The position numbers and the translations under genes were made by a program. Below are positions 17,618-26,750 of a DNA stretch of 64,000 nucleotides, in pieces; positions within the stretch are counted from its first letter, which is position 1, and every line of letters starts with the position of its first letter. A model generated the notes under the pieces. The model searched no databases, had not been told where the DNA came from, and saw nothing but the letters and a program-made list of their open reading frames with translations. Origin of the DNA: Bacteroidota bacterium (lineage in GTDB: Bacteria > Bacteroidota > Bacteroidia > Cytophagales > Cytophagaceae); contig JAEVZS010000033.1 in assembly GCA_023392125.1 (NCBI GenBank), forward strand, positions 144,223 to 208,222. Direction: 5' to 3'.

Positions 17618-19386
17618 GTTGTAGTAAATCTCACTAATTGACAGAATGAAAGCAAATCACAACTAATTTCGGTTCCGGTTTTTGTTGATATTAGTTGTAG
17701 TAAATCTCACTAATTGACAGAATGAAAGCAAATCACAACTGAAAGGTTACTCCTTCTCTGGTAATATATATCTCACTAATTGACAGAATGAAAGCAAATC
17801 ACAACCGAAACCGAAATAAGGAAAAAGATTAACGAGTTGTAGTAAATCTCACTAATTGACAGAATGAAAGCAAATCACAACTTGACAGTTATGCAGCTAT
17901 GTAAAAATGCGTTGTAGTAAATCTCACTAATTGACAGAATGAAAGCAAATCACAACTCGCTTCCCTTCTTCTGAAAGCCTAATATAGTTGTAGTAAATCT
18001 CACTAATTGACAGAATGAAAGCAAATCACAACGCGCGAAGCGGGATCATTTCATTCGTGATCGTTGTAGTAAATCTCACTAATTGACAGAATGAAAGCAA
18101 ATCACAACACGGTTACGACCTGAGCCGTGTAAACCTGAGTTGTAGTAAATCTCACTAATTGACAGAATGAAAGCAAATCACAACCTTGAAACGGTAGTTG
18201 AAATGCCCGTGCAGGTTGTAGTAAATCTCACTAATTGACAGAATGAAAGCAAATCACAACTATTCAGTTAATGCAAGTATATATTTTTGTGTTGTAGTAA
18301 ATCTCACTAATTGACAGAATGAAAGCAAATCACAACGCCCTTGCTGATTCGCTCGTCATTGTGCGTGTTGTAGTAAATCTCACTAATTGACAGAATGAAA
18401 GCAAATCACAACGTAATAGCTAAGGGGTAATCTGCTCCAGGGTTGTAGTAAATCTCACTAATTGACAGAATGAAAGCAAATCACAACCTGAAAATACTGA
18501 TTAGTTGCCTGAGATAAGTTGTAGTAAATCTCACTAATTGACAGAATGAAAGCAAATCACAACTCTCTTTGTCATAAAGAATTTTAGGCCCTAGTTGTAG
18601 TAAATCTCACTAATTGACAGAATGAAAGCAAATCACAACGAATCTTTGAGCATATCAACAACATGATCAGTTGTAGTAAATCTCACTAATTGACAGAATG
18701 AAAGCAAATCACAACTGTTATTATCTTTTAATCAAAACAACTGCCGTTGTAGTAAATCTCACTAATTGACAGAATGAAAGCAAATCACAACACTTTGTCA
18801 AAAGCTGCATACTCCTTAAGTGTTGTAGTAAATCTCACTAATTGGCAGAATGAAAGCAAATCACAACTGATGAATATTGCTCATATGGTTTGAGGGTGTT
18901 GTAGTAAATCTCACTAATTGGCAGAATGAAAGCAAATCACAACACAATAATGCATATTCTTCAGCAGCTTCCTGTTGTAGTAAATCTCACTAATTGGCAG
19001 AATGAAAGCAAATCACAACTTTTTCCTGCTGTGCCTCAGCGGTTATATGGTTGTAGTAAATCTCACTAATTGGCAGAATGAAAGCAAATCACAACTCCCA
19101 GTATAAGATTGGAATATGGAGCGAAGTTGTAGTAAATCTCACTAATTGGCAGAATGAAAGCAAATCACAACTAATGTCAGTTCCACCCAGATTAGACAAT
19201 GTTGTAGTAAATCTCACTAATTGGCAGAATGAAAGCAAATCACAACCCTGACAGTTCGATGCTCATTGAAGTATTCGTTGTAGTAAATCTCACTAATTGG
19301 CAGAATGAAAGCAAATCACAACTTTTTCGTGGTAAAGTTTGTCAATACGGTGGGTTGTAGTAAATCTCACTAATTGGCAGAATGAA
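17618..19386 (-). CRISPR. Type II-C CRISPR array 1: 24 repeat units, 23 spacers
   Basis: The repeat is 46 nt; on the plus strand it starts GTTGTAGTAAATCTCAC and ends GCAAATCACAAC. Spacers are 29-31 nt and all differ. The crRNA sense is the minus strand (repeat starting GTTGTGATTTGCTTTC), as fixed by the tracrRNA anti-repeat. Units 1-16 from the left read TTGACAG in the middle and units 17-24 read TTGGCAG. Unit 3 (17770-17805) lacks its first ten plus-strand bases. The last unit (19354-19386) is cut after AATGAA, losing the part that would pair with tracrRNA. The decayed unit on the right and the leader on the left show growth at the left end. Confidence 0.98.
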
Positions 19387-19510
19387 GTTAGAAAAAGAGA
19401 GGGCTATGTGGAAAAAAAGTCATTATTTTTTATTTGAGTGAAAAAATATAGAATCAGTTAATTTAAGTATCGGATTAGTTAAACTATATATCGTTTTGGT
19501 TAAAAAAGTC

Positions 19511-19544
19511 TTGAAAACCAGTGTTTTTATATCGTTTATCTTTG
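19511..19544 (+). promoter_or_regulatory. Bacteroidota-type promoter of the 105-aa ORF
   Basis: A -33 element TTG (19511-19513) and a -7 element TATCTTTG (19537-19544) are spaced by 23 bp and match the consensus TTG-N19-23-TAnnTTTG. The ATG of the 105-aa ORF lies 27 bp downstream. This gives the ORF its own transcript, separate from the array. Confidence 0.7.
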
Positions 19545-19571
19545 GGTAATTAAACTTTTAATCCAACGATT

Positions 19572-19889
19572 ATGGAATATCCAAAGGAACTAATTCTTTC
19601 GCTTTTACGAGCTGATCTCAAAAATTCGAAACTTTTGTATGGTCTGGACAAGGCTGGGTTTACAGCGGATGATTTTTATACTGATCTTGACCGGCAGGTG
19701 CTGGAGCTGATGGGTTTTGGGCGGGAGCAACGCAGCGATGATCTTTACCAGCACTATCACCAGACCATAGAGCGCCTAGTGGAAGTGCCGCTACCGGTAT
19801 TTTTTGAAAACCTCAAGACTATGACACTAGAGCTGTACAACGAACTGTTGCAATACAAGGTCAGTAGTATGTCTCAGACAAAAAGCTAA
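19572..19889 (+). CDS. 105-aa ORF of unknown function inside the CRISPR-Cas9 locus
   Basis: 105 aa, between array 1 and the tracrRNA gene, on the cas9 strand, with its own promoter. The sequence is mostly helical and mildly acidic (ELILSLLRADLKNSKLLYGLDKAG, DFYTDLDRQVLELMGFG, LYQHYHQTIERLV, FENLKTMTLELYNELLQYK), without Cys, membrane helices or a recognisable catalytic motif. I do not recognise it as a known Cas protein; small helical proteins of this look occur in Bacteroidota, but I cannot check that. The place suggests a Cas accessory, a regulator or an anti-CRISPR, or simply an unrelated gene. Confidence 0.7.
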   Translation: MEYPKELILSLLRADLKNSKLLYGLDKAGFTADDFYTDLDRQVLELMGFGREQRSDDLYQHYHQTIERLVEVPLPVFFENLKTMTLELYNELLQYKVSSMSQTKS

Positions 19890-19919
19890 AAATCAGACCT
19901 GCGGTTGTATAAATGTATA

Positions 19920-20028
19920 AAATGCACTACCTTTCAATCAGCAAATCACAATAAGGATCATTCCGTAGTGATTCGATATGTGTCTCGACATCATCGGGGC
20001 CGCCTCGATTTTATCGGGGCGTTTTTTT
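19920..20028 (+). ncRNA. tracrRNA of the type II-C system
   Basis: The anti-repeat AGCAAATCACAAT (19940-19952) pairs over 13 positions, the last a G-U, with the 5' end of the minus-strand repeat (GTTGTGATTTGCT). Upstream CTTTCAATC can extend pairing after a bulge. It is followed directly by AAGGATCATTCCGT, a nexus-like hairpin (GGA/TCC). The end is a strong intrinsic terminator: CGCCTCGAT (20001-20009), loop TTT, ATCGGGGCG (20013-20021), then seven T. TTGTATAAATGTATAA just upstream may hold the promoter. The 5' end is uncertain by about 20 bases. It is transcribed with cas9 and opposite to the crRNAs. Confidence 0.88.
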
Positions 20029-20617
20029 ATCTATATTTTTTTCGTGTGCTATCAATATAAAGACACGAAGCTCCTTATAAACGGGTGATATTAGAGGAGT
20101 ACTCTATTCTTGAGTACTGAATATTTTCTCATATAACACACTGTCTCAATTCTTTTATTTCGCAGACTTTACAAGGTTATTTACTTAGCCTAACTAGTGT
20201 TCCTTTATGATGGGTAGAATTAATCAAAACATTTCTGAAAATATCTGATTATTATATCCAGAGGCGATTCGGAATTTATGGAATGATTCCACTGACATTA
20301 CAGGTCTGGTTCATTGCTACCAGCCTCATAAGTTGGCAGGAAACAACAGGGGTCACCTACTACCCGGTGCTGGAGATATTTGTTAGAAAATTGGTCATGC
20401 CTTGACGAATGGTATGTAGAAATTTTCGTTGTGATTTGCTCTTACTTCTTTACAGATAGAGACTCGCCGGGTAGTTTTAACTTTATTTTTTTATCAGTTA
20501 TGGGGAGAAATCGAACATTACCAATTGTTTTTCAGGGCTAATATACTATTAAGCTTTTGGATAAATATTTACTATCCATTATATTCCAGTTTTTAGACGA
20601 CTGGTATGTATACAACT
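20029..20617. other. Structured gap between tracrRNA and cas9 with a repeat-like element
   Basis: No ORF is credible here. GTTGTGATTTGCT at 20428-20440 equals the first 13 bases of the crRNA-sense repeat, and the next bases resemble the repeat loosely with a one-base shift. It is preceded by a stem GAAAATT (20386-20392)/AATTTTC (20421-20427) and enclosed by an outer 9-bp inverted repeat ACTACCCGG (20359-20367)/CCGGGTAGT (20467-20475). GACGAATGGTATGTA (20404-20418) recurs with one change at 20596-20610, just before the cas9 start. It may be a relic repeat, a crRNA-like or anti-repeat RNA, or the cas9 leader. Confidence 0.5.
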
Positions 20618-23600
20618 ATGAAAAAAATACTTGGCTTAGACCTTGGTACCAATTCTATTGGTTGGGCCATGATAGAGAGTAATATCTATAATGATGATGA
20701 GCCTGCGAAGTTGCAAGGTCGTATACTACGCCTGGGCAGCCGTATTATCCCTATGGAGGGCGATGCGCTGAGCAAGTTTGAGTCGGGCACACCCGAGTCT
20801 AAGGCCGCAGCCCGCCGTCTGGCCCGTGGAGCCCGCCGTCTCAATCATCGCTACAAGCTACGTCGTACACGTCTTATCAGAGCTTTTAAGATACTGGGTT
20901 GGTTGTCGCCGGATTTTCCCGAAGATTTTAAGAAAAATCCCAATCATACCATCAAATCCTACCTGCCTTATTCCGATGATCTGAGGCGAGAGGTGGCCGA
21001 TTATTTTGAAATTACCGATCAGCTCAACGTACAGGGAGAGCAATACGAAATACCCGAAGACTGGATAATCTATTATCTCAAGGCCAAAGCCCTCAGAGAG
21101 CAAATCAGCCTGACCGAACTTGCCCGTGTACTATATCATTACAATCAGCGTCGGGGCTTCAGGAGCAGTCGCAAGGACCAGATCCAGACAGAGAGCGACC
21201 CGGAATCCGACTCAGTGAAGTACCCTATAACCGAAAAATGGATCGAGATCGTCCATATACAGGATATTGAAGATCTGGGTCCTGCACAGGGAAAAAACAA
21301 AGATCAAAACTTTTTCAGGCTACACTGTAGAGCAGGAGAGCTGGCTTTTGAAGTAATACAGAGAAGAAGGCAGGCTCCGGACTGGCAAGGCAAGGATCTG
21401 GAGCTGACCATCTCCCGCAAGACTACCAAATCAGGAGAAGTCAGCTACACAGTAGCCGAAGTAGATCCGGCCGACTGGCAAAATCGTAAAGATGCGCTTG
21501 AAAAAGATGTAAACCGGACCTCGCTGCATTTGTCAGAATATTATTTGCGGCAGTTGCGTCAAGACCGCAACTACCGTATCAGGGAGCGTATAGTGGACCG
21601 GTCTTTTTATCAGAAAGAATTGGATGCGATCTGGAAATGTCAGGAGCGGTACTATAAAGACATATTTGCTGATCGTACCAGCATCGATGCCATAGCAGAC
21701 GCCTTTTATGTACACAACCGGCAAAAAAACAAAGAGATCAGATCAAGAGATCTATACCATATTTTTCGTAACGATATTATATACTATCAGCGAGGTCTCA
21801 AGTCTCAGAAGGGTTTGCTTGCCAATTGCCGCTACGAATCCAGAACCTATCTGGACAAGGATGGTACGCAGTGCTCAGCCGGAATAAAAGTGGCGCCCAA
21901 AAGTCATCCCTTATTTCAGGAATTCAGAATCTGGCAGAGTATTCACAACTTACGTATTCATGACAAAGAGAAACAGGCTGGCAGCAGACAGCAAAATAGC
22001 TCCAATGACTCTGGTGAACATCTTACTGCCGAGGCCAAAGAGCGCTTGTTCGAACTTTTTGATCAGAGTGCGGAGGTAACCTGCGATGCTATATTGCAAC
22101 ACTTGGGCTTTAAAAAGAACAGGTTGGAAGCCGATGGCAAAACATATCCTGTCCGGCTCAATTATCCGGAGGATACATCCTTTCCCGGCAATCAGACCAA
22201 AGCGCTCTTTCGCAAAGTATTTCGAAAGCACAACTTCCAACAGCAGGGCGAAGCACTACTGGCTGAACCGCACAGGCTGCATCAGCTTTGGCATGTGCTA
22301 TATTCCCTGCCCGAAAAGAAAGATATAGAATCCGCTTTATCCAACACAAAATATTTTGATTTTCCTCAGCCTCTGATAAAGCATCTGGCCAATTTGCCGG
22401 CCTTTAAAAGCGAGTATGCCGCATACTCTGTAAGAGCGCTCAACAATCTTTTGCCCCTCATGCGTACCGGCAGGTACTGGAGCGAAGAAGGTCTGTATCC
22501 CAAAGCCAAAGGGCAAAAAGGCTATAGTCTGCAACCAGCTATAGATCTTAGAAACCGGATTGAGTTGTTTATTATTAAAAGTAAAGACAGAACAGTGATT
22601 TCTGATGTGGCGCGTGGACATGTGCAGAAAGAAAATCTTTATTCGCTCACCGATTTTCAAGGCTTATCTGTCACAACTGCTTGTTATGTAGCTTACGGAC
22701 GACACAGCGAGCCTGCCAATGAGCATAAATACGATAGCGTGGCTGATCTGCGTATCAGGGAGCTGGTCCCATACAACTCCATGCGCAATCCTGTTGTAGA
22801 AAGACTGGTACGCGAAGCCCTCAATCTGGTCAGAGATATCTGGCAGGATCCCGCTTTGGGTCGGCCAGACTATATACATGTGGAGCTGGGGCGTGAGCTT
22901 CGTAAAAACAATAAGCAGAGACAGGAAGACTCTACCCACAATATGAGAAACCGGCTTGAAAGAGCGCGTATCGAAGCCTTGCTAAGAGAACTTCGCTGTC
23001 CGCAGGCCAATCCGGACTCTCCGGCAGATCAGGACCGATTTCGCCTATGGAAAGAAAACGGAGGCCGCGAAGCGGAAGAGCAGTTTGAGTCGATATTCAA
23101 ATCCAATAAAGCCGAGTTTGTAAGCAATGCCGATATAGAAAAATACAGGTTATGGGCGGAGCAGGGCTACCGCTCACCTTATACCGGCAAACCGATCAAG
23201 CTTAGTGATCTTTTTACGGGAAAATATGAGGTGGATCATATACTGCCCCGGAGCCGCTTTTATGATGACTCTGTAGGAAATAAGGTAATCGTAGAGGCCA
23301 AAGTCAATCAGACTAAAGGAAATCGCACCGCCATGCAGTTTATCGAAGACATGCAGGGGCGTGATGGTGAAGCAAAGGTATTGGATATGGAGACGTATCT
23401 GAAAAATGTAGATGCCATCTTTTCAAAAAAGAAACGCAGACATCTTAAACTTAGTGAAATACCGGAAGACTTTGTAGAGCGTCAGCTAAACGATACCCGC
23501 TACCTGGCCCGCACAGTGGCGCAGTTTCTGCGTCCGGTAGCCCGAGGTACTGACACAGATGATGGTATTGTATATACCAATGGAGCCATAACATCTGATC

Positions 23601-25237
23601 TTAAGTACAAATGGGGCTTGCATATGTTATGGAAAGAGCTGATCCGGCCTCGTTTTGAGCGTCTGCAACGTCTTACGGGCGAACAACTGATTATAGATAG
23701 CCCAGATAAACGGAAGGATATTCACTTTGCGAAAGATTACAAGCGTATTGATCACAGGCATCAGGCCCTTGATGGTCTCATAATAGCTTGTACCACCCGC
23801 AGGCATATCCAATATCTCAACTCACTTAGCTCTTTTAGCAATGATCCGGCCGATAATGAGCGATATACTCATTGGAAAAAATGGAAATACTTGCTCAAAA
23901 AAGAGAAAGAACTACGGGGAGAGACGATTGGTATGACAGAGTTTGCTCCACCCTGGGGTACTGAGAATGACGGTGTGTTTTTTAAAAATGTCAGAGAGCA
24001 TCTGGAGCGGGTAGCTGTGTCTTACAAACCATCGTCCCGATTGGTGAGTCCGACAACGAACCGATACTGGCGCTGGAAACAAGTGGACGGACAATGGAAA
24101 AAGGTACTTGAGCTGCAATCCGCTCCCGTATCCGATGACAAATATTGGGTGGCTGTGCGGCAATCGCTGTTTGGGCAGCCATTGGGTAGAATATATCTGC
24201 CGGAATACAAAAAGAATGTCGATCTGAGTAAAGCAGTCAAGGCACAATCTGAGTTTATTCAATCCGGAAATATCTGGAAGTCGGAAGACTGGCGTATTGC
24301 CAAAACCAGCCTGCGCAGAACAGTCAGCAGCATTATTATCAGATACAATCACGATTTGAAAGCGGTTCTGACCTATTTGCAATCCAATCCCTTGTTTGAT
24401 GAAGGTACAGGGCAGGAGCTGGATAAACTGGATATGATGCAATTCAGGAAGTATGCATCTAAGCGGGTTACTATAGACGATTCATTTACAGTCGACAAGA
24501 TAGAAAATCTACCCAATGCGCATCATGCTAATAACTGGCTTCCAAAGCTTTTGCGTGAACACCTGGCAAACTATGACAATGATCCCAAAAAGGCATTCAA
24601 GGGAGAAGGTATCGAACAGTTGCTTAGAAAGTCTCCCTTTCCGATCAATAAAATCTCGCGCAAAGAAGGCGGTGACAAAATCGAATTGGACAATAAGCTA
24701 CTTGATGGAGATAAGGGAGTTAATCAGTATTTTGTCATAGAAATCGTTCAGGAGGAGAATAAAAAAACCGGAGAGCTACAGGTGGTAAGAAAATACTCAA
24801 CTCCGCCATTTTTGGAGGTGATACCACGCCTTGCCAAAAAGCTTCCTGTTCATGATCAGAATCCGGATGCTGGGTACATTATACTATCGCCTGGCGATAC
24901 TGTCTATGTGCCAACTGCTGATGAGGACGTGACACAAATTGACTGGACAGACAAGAAGAAGATAGTGGAGCGTCTGTATATTATGAAAAGCTCCAACAAA
25001 GGACAGTGTTTCTTTGCTCCGGCTCATATTGCCAGACCTATCATAGATACCAAAGAGCTTGGTTCGAATAACAAGTCGGAGCGGCCTTGGGGTACTAGCG
25101 ACAAAGGCTTTGACGAAGAGTTGATGATTAAAGCCTGTTGTATCAAAGTGCATATCGATCGACTTGGCAATGTTCGACCTGTAAATGTATTGAGAAGCAA
25201 TATAGTGGATAAGGCAGAAGAGACTGTTGATATATAA
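20618..25237 (+). CDS. cas9: CRISPR-associated endonuclease Cas9, type II-C
   Basis: 1539 aa from the ATG at 20618 (MKKILGLDLGTNSIGW); an ATG at 20606 would add four residues. RuvC-I Asp8 lies in LDLGTNS. An Arg-rich bridge helix (AAARRLARGARRLNHRY) follows. RuvC-II is HVELGRE with Glu756, the HNH site is YEVDHILPRSRF with His874, and RuvC-III is HRHQALDG with His1048 and Asp1052. All nuclease residues are present, so both strands should be cut. The length is at the upper end for Cas9 of this phylum. It uses the tracrRNA encoded 0.6 kb upstream and is closed by a terminator, separate from cas1-cas2. Confidence 0.98.
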   Translation: MKKILGLDLGTNSIGWAMIESNIYNDDEPAKLQGRILRLGSRIIPMEGDALSKFESGTPESKAAARRLARGARRLNHRYKLRRTRLIRAFKILGWLSPDFPEDFKKNPNHTIKSYLPYSDDLRREVADYFEITDQLNVQGEQYEIPEDWIIYYLKAKALREQISLTELARVLYHYNQRRGFRSSRKDQIQTESDPESDSVKYPITEKWIEIVHIQDIEDLGPAQGKNKDQNFFRLHCRAGELAFEVIQRRRQAPDWQGKDLELTISRKTTKSGEVSYTVAEVDPADWQNRKDALEKDVNRTSLHLSEYYLRQLRQDRNYRIRERIVDRSFYQKELDAIWKCQERYYKDIFADRTSIDAIADAFYVHNRQKNKEIRSRDLYHIFRNDIIYYQRGLKSQKGLLANCRYESRTYLDKDGTQCSAGIKVAPKSHPLFQEFRIWQSIHNLRIHDKEKQAGSRQQNSSNDSGEHLTAEAKERLFELFDQSAEVTCDAILQHLGFKKNRLEADGKTYPVRLNYPEDTSFPGNQTKALFRKVFRKHNFQQQGEALLAEPHRLHQLWHVLYSLPEKKDIESALSNTKYFDFPQPLIKHLANLPAFKSEYAAYSVRALNNLLPLMRTGRYWSEEGLYPKAKGQKGYSLQPAIDLRNRIELFIIKSKDRTVISDVARGHVQKENLYSLTDFQGLSVTTACYVAYGRHSEPANEHKYDSVADLRIRELVPYNSMRNPVVERLVREALNLVRDIWQDPALGRPDYIHVELGRELRKNNKQRQEDSTHNMRNRLERARIEALLRELRCPQANPDSPADQDRFRLWKENGGREAEEQFESIFKSNKAEFVSNADIEKYRLWAEQGYRSPYTGKPIKLSDLFTGKYEVDHILPRSRFYDDSVGNKVIVEAKVNQTKGNRTAMQFIEDMQGRDGEAKVLDMETYLKNVDAIFSKKKRRHLKLSEIPEDFVERQLNDTRYLARTVAQFLRPVARGTDTDDGIVYTNGAITSDLKYKWGLHMLWKELIRPRFERLQRLTGEQLIIDSPDKRKDIHFAKDYKRIDHRHQALDGLIIACTTRRHIQYLNSLSSFSNDPADNERYTHWKKWKYLLKKEKELRGETIGMTEFAPPWGTENDGVFFKNVREHLERVAVSYKPSSRLVSPTTNRYWRWKQVDGQWKKVLELQSAPVSDDKYWVAVRQSLFGQPLGRIYLPEYKKNVDLSKAVKAQSEFIQSGNIWKSEDWRIAKTSLRRTVSSIIIRYNHDLKAVLTYLQSNPLFDEGTGQELDKLDMMQFRKYASKRVTIDDSFTVDKIENLPNAHHANNWLPKLLREHLANYDNDPKKAFKGEGIEQLLRKSPFPINKISRKEGGDKIELDNKLLDGDKGVNQYFVIEIVQEENKKTGELQVVRKYSTPPFLEVIPRLAKKLPVHDQNPDAGYIILSPGDTVYVPTADEDVTQIDWTDKKKIVERLYIMKSSNKGQCFFAPAHIARPIIDTKELGSNNKSERPWGTSDKGFDEELMIKACCIKVHIDRLGNVRPVNVLRSNIVDKAEETVDI

Positions 25238-25275
25238 ATATCTAAAGAGTCTGGCACTTTTACAGAATCTTTTTG

Positions 25276-25320
25276 AAAAAGCCTGATTGGGGTACAAATG
25301 GTGCCGAATCAGGCTTTTTT
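25276..25320 (+). terminator. Intrinsic terminator between cas9 and cas1
   Basis: Stem AAAAAGCCTGATT (25276-25288) pairs with AATCAGGCTTTTT (from 25307) around an 18-nt loop, followed by a T run. It implies that cas1-cas2 have their own promoter; TACATTTTTG at 25378-25387 is a loose match to a -7 box. Confidence 0.88.
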
Positions 25321-25421
25321 GTTGTCTGTTGTTCTGATAATGAGTGTTGTTAAATTTTCTTTTTTAAACCAAAGCGCTACATTTTTGTATTTATCCACAT
25401 AGCTTTCTGTTGTGTGGTACT

Positions 25422-26321
25422 ATGATCAAAAGAACCCTATACTTCGAAAATCCGGCACGTCTGAGCATCCGCTATGGTCAGCTGTTGGTAGAGTTTCCCC
25501 AAGACAGCGACCGGGAGAGCCGTCAGGTGCCTCTGGAAGATATCGGTGTACTGGTACTCGATCACCGGCAGATCACTTTTACCCAAAGTGTGGTGTCGGA
25601 GCTGGCTCGCCACTACGCAGCTGTGATCTGGTGCGACGACAAGCATATGCCCGGAGCCCTCACCTGGAATATGCAGGGCAACTCCACCTTTACCGAAGCC
25701 TTGCGTACACAGATGGAAGCCAGCGAACCGCTCAAAAAACAGATCTGGAAGCAGACTATAGAGCAGAAGATTCTCAATCAGGCCGCTGTACTCGATACTC
25801 TGGGTTACGACGGATCGGCTGTGCGCAAAATGGCCGACAAAGTGAGCAGCGGTGATCCCGAAAATATGGAGGGCCGGGCGGCTTCCCGCTATTGGGATCT
25901 GATATTGCGAAGCTATGAAGTAACCCGCGGGCAGGATGAGCCTATGCCCAATCCTTTTTTCAACTATGCCTATGCCATACTCCGGGCTATTACGGCCCGC
26001 AGCTTGGTGATGAGTGGATTTTTGCCCGCTTTGGGCATACATCATCGCAACAAGTACAATTCCTTTTGCCTGGCCGATGATATCATGGAGCCATATCGCC
26101 CAATCGCCGATTTGCTGGTGTTGCGCTGGCTGGCCGAGCTGCCCCATATGCCCGAGACTCTGCGTACCGCCGACAAGGCTACATTACTACAGTTGCCGGT
26201 GACAGACGTAACCATCGATGGCAAGCTACGCCCTCTCATGGTAGCAATGCAGCATACTACGGCCGGCCTCATGGCCTGCTTTGAGGGTACAAAACGCAAA
26301 GTACCCTATCCGGAGCTCTGA
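25422..26321 (+). CDS. cas1: CRISPR-associated endonuclease Cas1 (type II)
   Basis: 299 aa from the ATG at 25422 (MIKRTLYFENPARLSIRYG); a TTG 12 bases earlier is unlikely. It has the N-terminal beta-sandwich with VPLEDIGVLVLDHRQITFT and the catalytic helical domain with NMEGRAASRYWDLI (Glu), then GFLPALGIHHRNKYNSFCLADDIMEPYRPIAD, which supplies the conserved His and acidic metal ligands. With Cas2 it integrates new spacers at the leader-repeat junction. There is no csn2 or cas4, so this is subtype II-C. The spacing to cas2 is 14 bp. Confidence 0.97.
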   Translation: MIKRTLYFENPARLSIRYGQLLVEFPQDSDRESRQVPLEDIGVLVLDHRQITFTQSVVSELARHYAAVIWCDDKHMPGALTWNMQGNSTFTEALRTQMEASEPLKKQIWKQTIEQKILNQAAVLDTLGYDGSAVRKMADKVSSGDPENMEGRAASRYWDLILRSYEVTRGQDEPMPNPFFNYAYAILRAITARSLVMSGFLPALGIHHRNKYNSFCLADDIMEPYRPIADLLVLRWLAELPHMPETLRTADKATLLQLPVTDVTIDGKLRPLMVAMQHTTAGLMACFEGTKRKVPYPEL

Positions 26322-26335
26322 ACAAAAGTGTGCTT

Positions 26336-26674
26336 ATGTCAACCGAACGCCTAAACCAGTATCGTATCATGTGGGTATTTGTATACTTCGATTTGCCAAC
26401 CGAAACCAAAAAAGACCGCAAAGCTTACGCTACCTTTCGCAAAGGACTGCTCAAGGATGGCTTTGCCATGGTGCAGTACAGTATCTACTCCCGGCACTGC
26501 AATAGCCGCGAAAATGCAGAGGTACACAAAAAGCGAATTAAAAGCTTGCTTCCTGAAAAAGGGGAGGTGATTATCTTTGAGATTACCGATGCGCAGTTTG
26601 GCCGAATGGAGTTTTTCCGTGGTCCCAAATCAGCCAAGAGGCCTGATACGCCTCAGCAGTTGGAGCTATTTTAG
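26336..26674 (+). CDS. cas2: CRISPR-associated endoribonuclease Cas2
   Basis: 112 aa from the ATG at 26336; a GTG six bases upstream is also possible. The ferredoxin-like core starts MWVFVYFDLPTETKKDRK, where the Asp after FVYF is the conserved acidic residue, and continues with FRKGLLKDGFAMVQYSIYSR and KRIKSLLPEKGEVIIFEITDAQFGRMEFF. It is the structural partner of Cas1 in spacer integration. It ends about 75 bp before the leader of array 2, so the adaptation genes sit next to an array they would extend. Confidence 0.97.
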   Translation: MSTERLNQYRIMWVFVYFDLPTETKKDRKAYATFRKGLLKDGFAMVQYSIYSRHCNSRENAEVHKKRIKSLLPEKGEVIIFEITDAQFGRMEFFRGPKSAKRPDTPQQLELF

Positions 26675-26750
26675 TCGCTGATAATGCGTGTTCAGGATGG
26701 AAAAAGCAGCAGTCCGTAAGCTTATAACTCCCGGGCAGCCGCATTTTTTT

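Noticed and set aside
17740..17759. A 20-nt spacer before a full but mutated repeat in array 1
   Set aside because: A 30-nt spacer followed by a repeat that lost ten bases fits better, because the bases before ATCTCAC do not resemble the repeat.
20428..20440. Minus-strand anti-repeat AGCAAATCACAAC as the main tracrRNA
   Set aside because: It pairs well with the crRNA repeat, but it is not followed by a nexus-like AAGGATCATTCC hairpin or by an intrinsic terminator. The plus-strand candidate at 19920-20028 has all of these.
25437..26147. 236-codon minus-strand frame opposite cas1
   Set aside because: Shadow of cas1, whose motifs are complete on the plus strand.
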